From Sphingomonas piscis (GTDB lineage: Bacteria > Pseudomonadota > Alphaproteobacteria > Sphingomonadales > Sphingomonadaceae): a DNA stretch of 64,000 nucleotides. Positions within the stretch are counted from its first letter, which is position 1, and every line of letters starts with the position of its first letter. The notes beneath the pieces are model-generated. The model was not told the DNA's origin, made no database searches, and saw nothing but the letters and a program-made list of their open reading frames with translations. Position numbers and translations under genes: made by a program. This document shows positions 27,937 to 44,729 of the stretch, piece after piece. The stretch covers positions 2,135,501 through 2,199,500 of the forward strand of contig NZ_CP049869.1 of NCBI RefSeq assembly GCF_011300455.1. The letters are read 5' to 3'.

Positions 27937-27943
27937 CTATAAC

Positions 27944-29470
27944 TTAGAACTCGAACCCGACGCCGCCGTTGGCACCGACATTCTTCTCACTGTCGTAGGT
28001 GACGCCTAGCTTGAAGGTGGCATTGCCTCCCTGCAGCCGGTGTGATGCGCCGACCGCGAACGCCGTCTTGCCGCGAAAGGTGCCGAAGCCACCGGCGATC
28101 ATGGTACGGCCCTCGCCGTTCGCCTGCGGAAGGCCCGCAGCCGCCAGCGCCGAAGCCGTGCCGGCCCGGCCTTCCCGTGCATTGTCGCGGATGTCGAACG
28201 ACAGATCGTCGATCCGCGATGTCAGCGCTGCGTCCGCCGATGCCCGAGCAGCGCTTTCGCTGGTTATCATGGAGGTCGCGGCGGTCAGCTGGCTGACGTT
28301 CACCGCATCGCCGGCGGCAACGCCATTGGCCATATTGCTGACCGTCCGCCCTCCGACATTGACCTGGTTGGCCGCCGTCGTGACGGTATCGGCGCCGAGC
28401 GCGACCGAGTTCATGTGAACCGCCTGCGCACCCTGACCCAGAGCGGTCGCATTCGCCATCGTCGCCGAGGAGCCCTGGCCCAACGTCGTCGAATCCACGC
28501 CGGTGGCGTTGGTCTGACGGCCGATCGCGGTAGCCTGCGCGGCCGTCGCCTCGGCGCTATTGCCGAGCGCGGTCGCATTGTTGGCGGTCGCATCCGCTTC
28601 CCAGCCGATCGCGGTTGCGCCGATCCCGGTGGCGCTGGAATCACCGCCGATCGCGGTCACGTGGACGCCGGTCGCCTTGGCCTGGCTGCCGATTGCGACA
28701 TTGTCGTCCGTCGCACCGGCGCCGGTCGTGTTCTGCGCCAGCGCACCGTCGCCGATGGCAATGGAATCGCGGCCGTTCGCGACCGCTCCGTCGCCGTCCC
28801 CGTCGGCGTCACCGCCAATCGCAATCGCTCCGACGCCGCGCGCTTCCGTGTCCGACCCGACGGCGGTTCCCGACGCATCGGTCGCAAGAGCGCCATAAGC
28901 GCCACCGTCCGTGTTGCCGCCGATGGCGACACCGCCGACCCCAAGCGCGGCGGCCTGGCCACCGACCACTGTCGTCTGGGCGGCGCCACCGAAGGCGCGG
29001 CCCCCGATCGCCGTGGCGTTGGTTCCAGTCGACAAGGCGTCGGCACCGACCGCCACGCTGTAAACGCCGTTCGCTACGGCGCCGTCGCCGTCGGCGTTGC
29101 CGTCGCTGCCGATCGAGACTGCGCCGACCTGGCGCGCTTCCGAATCGGCGCCGATCGCAATTCCGGCGGCATCGGTTGCGAGTGCCCCGTAGGCGCCGCC
29201 GTCGGTGTTGCCGCCGACGGCGATCCCGCCGGTGCCGAGCGCAGCGGCATTGTTGCCATTGACCGTGGTCTGGTCGGCAAGGCCCGCCGCCCCATCGCCC
29301 GTTACAGTTGCGCCGACGCCTGTGGCCGTCGAGCCGGCACCGCATTCGGTGCTTTCGGCAGCAGGACCGGCATTACACTCCGGCGTCGGGTCCGCCTGTG
29401 CAGCCGATGCGAAAGCGATGATCGATAGGGTTGCGACGCCCGTGAGTAGACCGGTCCTGAAATGTGTCAT
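27944..29470 (-). CDS. YadA-like trimeric autotransporter adhesin
   Basis: A 508-residue protein with a signal peptide (cleavage near AQA-DPTP). Residues 50-370 are a YadA/Hia-type head built of left-handed beta-roll repeats (many NATAIG/GATAIG-type units), then a neck and stalk segment NQVNVGGRTVSN and GDAVNVSQL, a short coiled-coil stalk and the C-terminal YadA anchor (about 430-508) ending in VGFEF, which trimerises in the outer membrane. It should be a surface adhesin (type Vc secretion). It is short for the family. Within the head, residues 68-146 and 166-244 are near-duplicate blocks. The start at 29470 follows GGAGG. Confidence 0.9.
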   Translation of the reverse strand: MTHFRTGLLTGVATLSIIAFASAAQADPTPECNAGPAAESTECGAGSTATGVGATVTGDGAAGLADQTTVNGNNAAALGTGGIAVGGNTDGGAYGALATDAAGIAIGADSEARQVGAVSIGSDGNADGDGAVANGVYSVAVGADALSTGTNATAIGGRAFGGAAQTTVVGGQAAALGVGGVAIGGNTDGGAYGALATDASGTAVGSDTEARGVGAIAIGGDADGDGDGAVANGRDSIAIGDGALAQNTTGAGATDDNVAIGSQAKATGVHVTAIGGDSSATGIGATAIGWEADATANNATALGNSAEATAAQATAIGRQTNATGVDSTTLGQGSSATMANATALGQGAQAVHMNSVALGADTVTTAANQVNVGGRTVSNMANGVAAGDAVNVSQLTAATSMITSESAARASADAALTSRIDDLSFDIRDNAREGRAGTASALAAAGLPQANGEGRTMIAGGFGTFRGKTAFAVGASHRLQGGNATFKLGVTYDSEKNVGANGGVGFEF

Positions 29471-29608
29471 GTACTGCCTCCGTTTTTGTTGCGCCGACGA
29501 CAGCCGGGACGGTCCAGAAGGGACCGCCACGACCGTCGGAGGCATCGACAGCTACGGAGGCGAGAAGGGCGCGGATGCGCGGCACCGGAAATAATTTGCT
29601 GAGGAAGA

Positions 29609-30319
29609 TCAGACTGGGTTCAGCGTGCCCGCGGCGAGCACCGGCCCGGTCGGCGCGCCGGTCGGTGAACCGCCGCTCGGCTCAAGCGAGAGCGCGATGG
29701 TGGCGCCGCTGGCAACCTGCGCGGCAAGAGCTGGGTCGAGCCGCCGGCGCTGCACACCGCTGGGCTGCACGAGGCCGAGCGAGACCGGCGCCTGACCCGC
29801 CGGGATCAGCCACAATTCGTGATCGCGCCCGGCTTCCCGACCGACGCGGCCCGGAGTGATGACGATCTCCCGCTGCGTGCCTGCATAAGTGACGGCAAGC
29901 GAGGTCGGGCCTTCTTCGGACGCGAGTGACGCCACCAGCACCGGTGCAGGAGTCGGGGCAGTGACCGGCGACTGCGGCGGCTGCGGGGGAGTGGGCAGCA
30001 AGAGCAATGCCGCCGCGGCTGCCGCAGCAGCAGCCGTCGTTGCGGCCGAAACCGACTTCCAGAAGCGGACCTTGCGGGCAAGCTGATGCACCTCGCCGCC
30101 GCTGGCGCCGGAGATGCGCCGCTCGATCAGCGACCAGAGGTCCGCCCGCGGCTGTACCGGGGCAATGTCGTTCAACAAGGGCGCGAAACGTTCCTGCCAG
30201 GCCGCGACATCGCGCGCGAAGGCATCGTCCGTCGTGGCGCGATTGCGGGCGTCGAGCAGTTCCTGACCCTCGAGCAAGCCAAGCGCATATTCCGCGGCAA
30301 GGATTTCGTCGTCGCTCAT
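29609..30319 (-). CDS. Anti-sigma factor, RskA/ChrR-like, membrane-anchored
   Basis: A 236-residue protein. The N-terminal 75 residues (MSDDEILAAEYALGLLEGQE, AWQERFAPL) form the anti-sigma helical domain; a single transmembrane segment lies around residues 97-113 (Ala/Leu-rich), followed by a periplasmic RskA-type domain with ITPGRVGREAGRDHELWLIP and GGSPTGAPTGPVLAAG. It should hold the adjacent ECF sigma factor at the membrane until a signal triggers release. Its start overlaps the stop of the sigma factor gene by four bases, the classic sigma/anti-sigma arrangement. Confidence 0.88.
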   Translation of the reverse strand: MSDDEILAAEYALGLLEGQELLDARNRATTDDAFARDVAAWQERFAPLLNDIAPVQPRADLWSLIERRISGASGGEVHQLARKVRFWKSVSAATTAAAAAAAAALLLLPTPPQPPQSPVTAPTPAPVLVASLASEEGPTSLAVTYAGTQREIVITPGRVGREAGRDHELWLIPAGQAPVSLGLVQPSGVQRRRLDPALAAQVASGATIALSLEPSGGSPTGAPTGPVLAAGTLNPV

Positions 30320-30891
30320 CCGCTGAGGCAGCCCTTCAGCTGCAGCAACCCGCGCCGGATCCAGCTCTTCATCGTGCCGAGCGGCACATTGTCGCGCAGC
30401 GCCAAGTGTGAATAGGCAAGCCCGTCGAAGAAGGCGGCGCGGATCGCTTTACGGTGCGTCGTTTCCAGGCCGTCCATGCAGTGGCGGAGGCGCTCGGCCT
30501 CCTGAGCATCGGAAACGCGGGTGAATGCGTCGGGAGAGGCATCCGCGACCTGCTCGGCCTGGTCGAGTCCATCTGCCGGTCGGACGCGCCGGGAGCGAAG
30601 GCGGTCGATCGCCCGATTGCGCGCAATGGTAGCGAGCCATGTGATCGGGCTGGAACGCTCGCGGTCGAAGCTCCCGGCCCGCGACCACACGCTGACGTAC
30701 ACCTCCTGAAGCACGTCCTCAGCCTCGTCCTGTTCTTTCAGGATGCGCGCGCAGATCCCCAGCAGCTTGGCGGAGGTCAGATCGTAGACGGTCTTTAAGC
30801 CCGCCTTGTCGCCATTCGCCACACGCGACAAAGCGGCGATCAGGTGCTCCCTGTCGTACACAGGCGCTTGCGAGGGAGCAGGACGGGCCAC
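30316..30891 (-). CDS. ECF RNA polymerase sigma factor (SigK-like group)
   Basis: A 191-residue sigma-70 family protein with region 2 (LGICARILKEQDEAEDVLQEVYVSVW, then SPITWLATIARNRAIDRLR for -10 recognition) and region 4 (AFFDGLAYSHLALRDNVPLGTMKSWIRRGLLQLK, helix-turn-helix for -35). The RskA-type partner immediately downstream places it in the SigK/ECF19-like neighbourhood. It starts with GTG and a poor ribosome-binding site. The trimeric autotransporter gene beyond the anti-sigma gene could be one of its targets, but no promoter evidence was found. Confidence 0.9.
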   Translation of the reverse strand: MARPAPSQAPVYDREHLIAALSRVANGDKAGLKTVYDLTSAKLLGICARILKEQDEAEDVLQEVYVSVWSRAGSFDRERSSPITWLATIARNRAIDRLRSRRVRPADGLDQAEQVADASPDAFTRVSDAQEAERLRHCMDGLETTHRKAIRAAFFDGLAYSHLALRDNVPLGTMKSWIRRGLLQLKGCLSG

Positions 30892-30937
30892 ATCAATGGT
30901 AGTGGCACCGGCGCAAGCCGTTGGCTAGGCAGTTCCG

Positions 30938-31162
30938 TCACGGACGCCATCTCCGCTGGAAACCGCCCGACGCATGAAGCTCGTCGAACGCCGCTGCGAT
31001 GCGAAGCAGCATCTGCGCATCCTCCTTGGTCGCGGCAGTCGTCGCCCTGGCCCGGCACCACTCCGCTTCCTCGGCAAAGGTCCGCGAATGGGAAGGAGCA
31101 TATTGATGGGTCGGTGAGAGGTCGGCGAACACCCCGCCGTTGCTACCAGCAGCGGTTGGCAT
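30938..31162 (-). CDS. Small hypothetical protein
   Basis: A 74-residue protein with no recognised domain. The second half (FAEEAEWCRARATTAATKEDAQMLLRIAAAFDELHA) is a helical, charged segment resembling small sphingomonad proteins with a pattern of E-x-x-W/R-C-R-x-x-A then LLxIAxxFDEL. The start at 31162 is supported by GGAGGTGGG seven bases upstream. It lies directly upstream of the ECF sigma factor on the same strand, with 46 bases between, so co-transcription is possible. Real gene likely, function unknown. Confidence 0.55.
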   Translation of the reverse strand: MPTAAGSNGGVFADLSPTHQYAPSHSRTFAEEAEWCRARATTAATKEDAQMLLRIAAAFDELHASGGFQRRWRP

Positions 31163-31346
31163 CGACCCACCTCCGTCCATCCGCACGGCAGACGGCTTCG
31201 ACAGCAATATCGGGCGCCGGATCTCCGCGCATTCGCCGCCCGGCATCGAGCAACGCATTGTCTCTTTTTGTCGCTGCCTGGTTCGCCACCCATCGACTGG
31301 TCGTCACTGTCACTCTCCCAACTGTTTGAAGGGAGATACGGATGGT

Positions 31347-32648
31347 CTAGCCGGGCGGATGCAGCTGGGTGTCGTGCTGGGTCCGACGGCCTAGCGTAAC
31401 CGATGCCAGGATCCCGATCAGGGCAACAAGGCTGATGATCAGCGTGGGCGCCTGCACCCAGCCACTTGCGTCGATGAGCGCGTTTGCCGCCAGTGGACCC
31501 AGCCCGCTCAGCAACGTGAAGCTGATGTTGAGAGACAGGGCCACGCCGCTGAACCGCACCCGGGCGGGGAAAAGGCTGGCGGTCAGGTAAGCAAAGCTGC
31601 CGTTCGCACCGGCCACTGCGAGCGTCAGCATGCTAAGCACGAGCGCAAGGTTTGCGCTTCCCGAAGCAAGCAAGTGATACGCCAAAGGCGCCCCGAACAG
31701 CAGCAGGATCGAAGACAGCAGTAGCAAGTGCCGAGGCGGCACCTTGTCGGCCAGCCAGGCTGCACCCAGCAGCGACAGCGACATGACCAGCAGCGCAACG
31801 TTCATTGCGACGGACACGGACTGGCGCTCATAGCCGAGCACCTGCGTGAGATATGCCGGCATGTGGGCGAACAGCAGACCGTTGAATCCCGCCGTCAGCG
31901 CAACAACGGCGCAACCGACAATGACCGCGCCGCCGTGTGAACGTAAGACGTCCCGAACGGGGTTGCGCGACGCCGCTTCGCGGAAACGGAGGAACTCCGG
32001 CGTTTCCTCCAGATTGCGCCGAAGCCAGAAGCTGACGAGTCCAAGCGCCCCGCCAAGGATCAAGGCAATCCGCCAACCGTAGCCGAGCATCGCGTCAGGC
32101 GTCAGAATCAGGCCGAGCACCAGATTGACGAAGGCAGCGAGCAGGACGCCGCCGTTGACCAGAGCGAAGACGATCCCACAGGCGAGGCCCGGCCGGCGCT
32201 CCATCGTCTCGAACACGAAAGTAATCGCGCCGGGCAGTTCCCCGCCGATGCAGAGGCCTTGGATGAAGCGAAGCAATACGAGAAGGAACGTCGCCGCGAG
32301 GCCCCAGGACGCGTAGCTCGGGATCAAGCCGATGCCGAGGGTCGAGAGCGACATGGTGAAGACGGTCACGACGAACACCGTCTTGCGTCCGTAGCGGTCA
32401 CCGAAATGGCTCGACACCATGCCTCCAAGAGGGCGGGCGAGATAGCCGATCGCGAAAACCGCAAGCGCGAGTGTCAGCGCCATCGGCTCGGCGTTTGGGA
32501 AGAAGGCGGCCGTGATCGCCTGCGCGAAGATGCCGTAAACGATGAAGTCGTAATATTCGAGAGCGCCACCCAGCGCCGCCAGCACGACCATCCGTGCGGA
32601 TCGGTCACTCTTCTCGCTGATGCGTGCAGGTGAGGCTGAAGTGTTCAT
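31347..32648 (-). CDS. MFS transporter, metabolite:H+ symporter family
   Basis: A 433-residue membrane protein with 12 predicted helices. The N-terminal GALEYYDFIVYGIFAQAI and RPLGGMVSSHFGDRYGRKTVF segment is the signature of the MHS group (ProP, ShiA, KgtP, citrate transporters); a second MFS loop is ADKVPPRHLL. The substrate (an organic acid, osmolyte or similar) cannot be inferred. The gene stands alone, divergent from the cold-shock gene, with about 230 bases between them that must hold both promoters. Confidence 0.88.
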   Translation of the reverse strand: MNTSASPARISEKSDRSARMVVLAALGGALEYYDFIVYGIFAQAITAAFFPNAEPMALTLALAVFAIGYLARPLGGMVSSHFGDRYGRKTVFVVTVFTMSLSTLGIGLIPSYASWGLAATFLLVLLRFIQGLCIGGELPGAITFVFETMERRPGLACGIVFALVNGGVLLAAFVNLVLGLILTPDAMLGYGWRIALILGGALGLVSFWLRRNLEETPEFLRFREAASRNPVRDVLRSHGGAVIVGCAVVALTAGFNGLLFAHMPAYLTQVLGYERQSVSVAMNVALLVMSLSLLGAAWLADKVPPRHLLLLSSILLLFGAPLAYHLLASGSANLALVLSMLTLAVAGANGSFAYLTASLFPARVRFSGVALSLNISFTLLSGLGPLAANALIDASGWVQAPTLIISLVALIGILASVTLGRRTQHDTQLHPPG

Positions 32649-32881
32649 GGAAGAGCGCCCGTGACGAAAGCTGCACTGTCACAGTGCGCACCGGTGAGAT
32701 CAAGCTGCGGCGTGGGGTTCCATTTCGCGCGATACTGATTATATAGGGAAGTGCTGAACGTCGCCTGCGACGGATGATGGGCCGCTTAGGCCGCCCCCTT
32801 TATCCCTCTACTAGCTTCAAGACGCCGGGATGTGCCGCTGTTGGCGCATGCCCGTCATACGTGCGATAAAGGATACCCATC

Positions 32882-33088
32882 ATGATCACCGGAACCGTAA
32901 AATTCTTCAACAACGACAAAGGCTATGGCTTCATTGCGCCGGAAGACGGCACGAGCGATGCCTTTGTTCACATCTCGGCCGTCGAGCGCGCCGGAATGTC
33001 CACGCTCGATAAGGACCAGCGCGTTTCTTACGAGCTTGAAACCGATCGCCGCGGCAAGACCTCTGCTGTGAACCTGCAGAGCGCGTAA
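32882..33088 (+). CDS. Cold-shock domain protein (CspA family)
   Basis: A 68-residue single cold-shock domain: MITGTVKFFNNDKGYGFI with RNP1-like KGYGFIAPE and RNP2-like DAFVHISAV. It binds single-stranded nucleic acid and acts as an RNA chaperone. AAAGGA is placed well before the ATG. A 5' leader of up to 200 bases precedes it, as is common for csp mRNAs, with a possible -10 TATATA near 32750. A terminator follows directly. Confidence 0.92.
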   Translation: MITGTVKFFNNDKGYGFIAPEDGTSDAFVHISAVERAGMSTLDKDQRVSYELETDRRGKTSAVNLQSA

Positions 33089-33095
33089 ATCGAAG

Positions 33096-33126
33096 ATGGC
33101 GGATGCTTAGGTGTCCGCCATTTTTC
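33096..33126 (+). terminator. Rho-independent terminator of the cold-shock gene
   Basis: Stem ATGGCGGA (33096-33103) with TCCGCCAT (33114-33121), ten-base loop, followed by TTTTC. It begins eight bases after the csp stop codon. Confidence 0.88.
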
Positions 33127-33226
33127 TACCTGTCGTTCGGAGGCCCTCTCGCGAACGCTCCCCTGCCTCTCTGCCCTCTGTGCGTCGCGCAGACCGGATG
33201 AGCTGGTTCGTCACACGAGGTCGCCT

Positions 33227-33436
33227 ATGTCCAGAGTAGCAATTGCGCCATTCCTGATCGCCAAGGATGAGGAAGGCAACTTCCGCATCACGACGCGCAG
33301 CACCCGCTTCAACACCTGGGGCTATCCAATCGTGACCTCCGTCATGCAGCCGGAGGCGTTCAAAAGCGCGATCGCAGCACGCAACCATGCCAAGCTGGAG
33401 CTTGGTGCGGAGGCCGGGCAGTTTGCTTCCAAGTAG
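33227..33436 (+). CDS. Small hypothetical protein
   Basis: A 69-residue soluble protein, MSRVAIAPFLIAKDEEGNFR and onward, with no recognised domain. Codon use is normal for the region, and GAGG stands before the ATG. The Trp-Gly-Tyr-Pro and the amphipathic C-terminal helix (PEAFKSAIAARNHAKLELG) suggest a folded small protein. A second frame starting at 33387 overlaps its 3' end. Confidence 0.5.
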   Translation: MSRVAIAPFLIAKDEEGNFRITTRSTRFNTWGYPIVTSVMQPEAFKSAIAARNHAKLELGAEAGQFASK

Positions 33437-33704
33437 CATTCCCGCAGCCCATTTGAATCATGAGCACGAGCTGTCTGCACAGCAGGTGCTTGAGGCTCAG
33501 CAAGCCTTGGATGTCGCAGCTTTCAACGGAATCTTGAGCCTCGCGATCATATTGCGGAAGCGCCATCTGCTCACGGATCTCGAAACCGGAAACCTGCACG
33601 AGATCATGAGCCGGCCGCTCTCGATGACAGGCAATGCGAGCAATCCTGTCGTCCAGGATGCTCAGCACAACCTCGATCAACTCTTCGCATTACTTGTGAA
33701 ATAG
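33387..33704 (+). CDS. Possible small hypothetical protein
   Basis: An open frame of 105 residues. The part from about residue 23 (LNHEHELSAQQVLEAQQALD, then FNGILSLAIILRKRHLL) looks protein-like and helical, while the first 22 residues overlap the upstream gene out of frame and look spurious; a TTG at 33453 could be the true start. No domain is recognised, and no clear ribosome-binding site decides the start. Confidence 0.35.
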   Translation: MPSWSLVRRPGSLLPSSIPAAHLNHEHELSAQQVLEAQQALDVAAFNGILSLAIILRKRHLLTDLETGNLHEIMSRPLSMTGNASNPVVQDAQHNLDQLFALLVK

Positions 33705-33870
33705 ACTGCACACCTTCTGCTCAGCGCGGCAGGACGGCACCGGCGTTTCGGCAATCTAAGCTAGACGCCTCCTCGGTGGGTGCTGCGCACGCTAAAGAAC
33801 GGTACGAACCCCATTTCTTATTTCGAGCGACAAGCAATTGCCGCCGCAACTACGCTTCCAAGGACCTTAC

Positions 33871-34206
33871 GTGGCTTCATTCAAAAATCCCTCCTTTCAA
33901 GACCGCCAAGCTGCCGCAGCAGATGCGAAGCAGAAGGCGCTTGACCAGCTGAAAGCGAAGACTCCGAAGGACGAGGAGGTGTTGGCTCAAGAACGTGCTG
34001 CCTGGACCGCCAAGCAGCAGAAGCTGGCGGAAGACCGTCAGGTCAAAGCCGAGCTGGCCGCCGCAGCAAAAGCGGAGAGGGCCGCTGCAAAGGAAGCAGC
34101 AAAAGCTGCTGAAGAGCTTAAGGCGGCTCGACTGAGGCCAGCGACGCCCGAGGAAATGAAGGCTGCTCGGGACGCCAGATACGCGGCTCGGAAGGCCCGG
34201 AAATAG
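33871..34206 (+). CDS. DUF6481 family protein
   Basis: A 111-residue, Ala/Lys/Glu-rich, largely helical protein: VASFKNPSFQDRQAAAADAK onward, ending PEEMKAARDARYAARKARK. The N-terminus and the closing PATPEEMKAARDARYAARK fit DUF6481 proteins of sphingomonads, whose function is unknown; they are often found near stress and RNA-related genes. The GTG at 33871 is chosen because the family begins here and AAGGA lies six bases upstream; a TTG at 33838 extends the frame without support. Confidence 0.7.
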   Translation: MASFKNPSFQDRQAAAADAKQKALDQLKAKTPKDEEVLAQERAAWTAKQQKLAEDRQVKAELAAAAKAERAAAKEAAKAAEELKAARLRPATPEEMKAARDARYAARKARK

Positions 34207-34309
34207 AAGCCAAGGGCCGGGCTCAATTCCAAACATTGCAAACTTTGCCGCCGAAGCTTGCCCTTTAGACCGACACAATTGGCAGTTGCGCGCATTGAGG
34301 GGAAACCAG

Positions 34310-34753
34310 ATGAACGTCCGGCAGGCCACCATCGCCGACCTCGAATGCCTGGCTCCGCTATTCGCCGGCTATCGGACCTTTTACGGTCAAACCCCTGATG
34401 TCGACCTGGCGCGCGAGTTTTTGCGCCAGCGGTTGAGTCGTGAACAATCCGTCATTTTCCTCGCGGCCTCAGCAGGGAAGAGTGTCGGGTTCGCACAGCT
34501 CTACCCAAGCTTTTCCTCGGGGAGCGCGGCTCGCATCTACATCTTGAACGATCTTTACGTGCAGCCCAAGGCGCGTGGTCGCGGCATCGGGCGAGCGCTT
34601 CTGGCCGCATCGGTTGAGTATGGTCGAGCAGCAGGCGCAGTCAGCCTGACGCTTTCGACCGCAAACGACAATGCGTTGGCACAAGCGCTTTACGAAAGCG
34701 CAGGCTGGCAGCCTGAAACAGTGTTTCGCACTTATAATTTACCGCTCGCGTGA
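34310..34753 (+). CDS. GNAT family N-acetyltransferase
   Basis: A 147-residue acetyltransferase. Motif A, the acetyl-CoA loop, is QPKARGRGIGRALLAA; motif B follows in LTLSTANDNALAQALYESAGW. The acceptor substrate is unknown. The ATG at 34310 is preceded by GAGGGGAAA at good spacing. It stands alone. Confidence 0.88.
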   Translation: MNVRQATIADLECLAPLFAGYRTFYGQTPDVDLAREFLRQRLSREQSVIFLAASAGKSVGFAQLYPSFSSGSAARIYILNDLYVQPKARGRGIGRALLAASVEYGRAAGAVSLTLSTANDNALAQALYESAGWQPETVFRTYNLPLA

Positions 34754-35006
34754 TTCCAGCCTGGACCCTTAGCTGCTGTGTGCAGGAGGTCCGCGATAGA
34801 CCCCTTTTCGGGATCCTTCTCGTTCACCGCCCCGGGCACCTGAACCGAGCTATGAGCTGCATCGGCAGCTTACCCTCTTGTCGCGGTGGATCCAGCCGTC
34901 GCCGCCCCGCACATGTTGAACCGCAAAGGTTACCAGCAGACCGTCCGGTGCAGTCGCCTCCCGCTCTCCGCATCCGCGAATGTCCGTTTTCCACGCCCTG
35001 CGGACA

Positions 35007-35402
35007 TCAAGAACAACGCGCAGCAAGTCTTGGGCGCGGTATTGCGTCCCACAGCGCAGCCGTTTTGAGGACGAAACCGCCTCCCTCGGCGGGGGAGAGG
35101 ACAGCGAGAACAGCTCGGTCACTGCGTATCTGGGCATGAGACACTCCCGTCGCCGGAACCGATGCCCTTCGCTCATCGCCTCGCAAGATCTGCTTGATGT
35201 GCACCTTTAGCTGCCACCGACTTCGCCAATGCGAGGACGGAGCCGCATCTGAAAGACTTTCGGCGCTCAATGGCACTACTCGTCCCACCACCACGAGATC
35301 AGTGCATCGATAAGGTAGCTCGCTCGTGCGGGGAACGTCGCCGCTTGTTGTGGTGCAACCGGCAAAGCAGAGGGACGAAAGCAGGATAGGCCGGCCAACC
35401 AT
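35007..35402 (-). CDS. Putative lipoprotein of unknown function
   Basis: A 131-residue protein with a lipoprotein-type signal (MVGRPILLSSLCFAGC, Cys16) followed by TTTSGDVPRTSELPYRCTD. The middle, LVVVGRVV and WQLKVHIKQILRGDERRASV, is strand-rich and reads like a small secreted beta domain. It has no clear ribosome-binding site, and its GC pattern is less regular than that of its neighbours. I do not recognise the family; it may be an accessory gene. Downstream on the same strand is the GNAT-side gap, with nothing recognised between 34754 and 35006. Confidence 0.45.
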   Translation of the reverse strand: MVGRPILLSSLCFAGCTTTSGDVPRTSELPYRCTDLVVVGRVVPLSAESLSDAAPSSHWRSRWQLKVHIKQILRGDERRASVPATGVSHAQIRSDRAVLAVLSPAEGGGFVLKTAALWDAIPRPRLAARCS

Positions 35403-35491
35403 CAAGAGACGGTACCTCGGGCAATGACGGCTTTTCAACTTATGTGGACGTTGGATCGACCAGCCATGCCGCCGGCGTCTTACCAGCCCTA

Positions 35492-35527
35492 AAGAAGGAG
35501 CGCCCGCCAGTTTCCCGGCGGGCGCTC
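35492..35527 (-). terminator. Rho-independent terminator of rpoBC
   Basis: An 11-base-pair stem, GAGCGCCCGCC (35498-35508) with GGCGGGCGCTC (35517-35527) and an eight-base loop, followed on the minus strand by CTTCTTT. It lies 54 bases after the rpoC stop codon. Confidence 0.85.
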
Positions 35528-35580
35528 TCTAGTATTCCGATTAGGCGGTCACACGGGGCGACCGCCCGGTTCGAGAGCCC

Positions 35581-39861
<4,281 letters not shown>

Positions 39862-39913
39862 GTCTTGCTCCTAGCTCCTCCCAACCGGGAGGAGCTGTAT
39901 GGACGTATCTTGA

Positions 39914-44079
<4,166 letters not shown>

Positions 44080-44388
44080 GATATTCCCTGCGCTGCTGAC
44101 CGCCGGACAGGTCCGGCGTCAGGTGAGTCCCGGCGGTACCGGGAATGATGTGGGGCGCTTGGTCCCGTTCCTCCTTCCCAATGCGTGGAGCCCGTGCGCT
44201 GGTTCGGGCCCTGTCCCGGGAAGGACGGGAAAAGCCCCGGGCGCACCAATGGGTGCGGCGGAGCCGTTTATGTGTGGATGGGTCCCATATAGCGAAATCG
44301 TGACGGATGAAAAGGGGTGGGGCGCATTCTTGCGGCAACAAATGCCGCCCGCGCCGGTTGATGACCCTCCAGCGCTTCAGGAGGACCA
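44080..44388. other. Divergent intergenic region upstream of rpoB
   Basis: About 310 bases holding the rpoB promoter and leader and the promoter of the small lipoprotein gene. rplL, which precedes rpoB in most bacteria, is not here. Several short inverted G/C-rich segments occur (for example CCGGCGG/CCGCCGG-like pieces near 44100), but I cannot assign a terminator, attenuator or ribosomal-protein binding site. A candidate -10 TATAT on the minus strand lies near 44290. Confidence 0.4.
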
Positions 44389-44688
44389 ATGACCCGCGCT
44401 TTCCCTATCGCAGCCCTGCTCCTGCTCGCCGCCTGCGGCAAGTCCAACGAAGATCAACTAAAGGAAGCAGCCAACCAGTCCGATCCCGCGGCCGCCGCCG
44501 TCCTTGAAAATTCGGCGGAGAACGGCGCCGACCCGCAGCAGGCGCTCGAACAGGCGGGCAATGCTCAGCTTGCAGGCAACGATGTTGCGGTGGACTCAAC
44601 CGTCCAGGCGCGCCCCAACCTTCCCGGCAGCCCCAACCGCAAGGACGGCACGCAGCCGCCCGACAAGGTGAATGTAAACGGTCAATAA
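44389..44688 (+). CDS. Small lipoprotein of unknown function
   Basis: A 99-residue protein with lipoprotein signal MTRAFPIAALLLLAAC (Cys16), then GKSNEDQLKEAANQSDPAAA and a low-complexity, probably disordered C-terminus rich in Asn, Gly and Pro. GGAGGA precedes the ATG. The sequence DQLKEAANQSDPAAAAVLENSA is helical. It is found divergent from rpoB; the function is unknown. Confidence 0.75.
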   Translation: MTRAFPIAALLLLAACGKSNEDQLKEAANQSDPAAAAVLENSAENGADPQQALEQAGNAQLAGNDVAVDSTVQARPNLPGSPNRKDGTQPPDKVNVNGQ

Positions 44689-44694
44689 GTGAAA

Positions 44695-44723
44695 GAGGGG
44701 CTGCGGGCGCGCCGCAGCCCCTC
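44695..44723 (-). terminator. Rho-independent terminator between convergent genes
   Basis: A 12-base-pair stem, GAGGGGCTGCGG (44695-44706) with CCGCAGCCCCTC (44712-44723), and a five-base loop. On the minus strand it is followed by TTTC and lies just past the stop codon of the stress-protein gene, so it mainly ends that transcript; the plus strand has no T tract. Confidence 0.75.
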
Positions 44724-44729
44724 CAGTGC

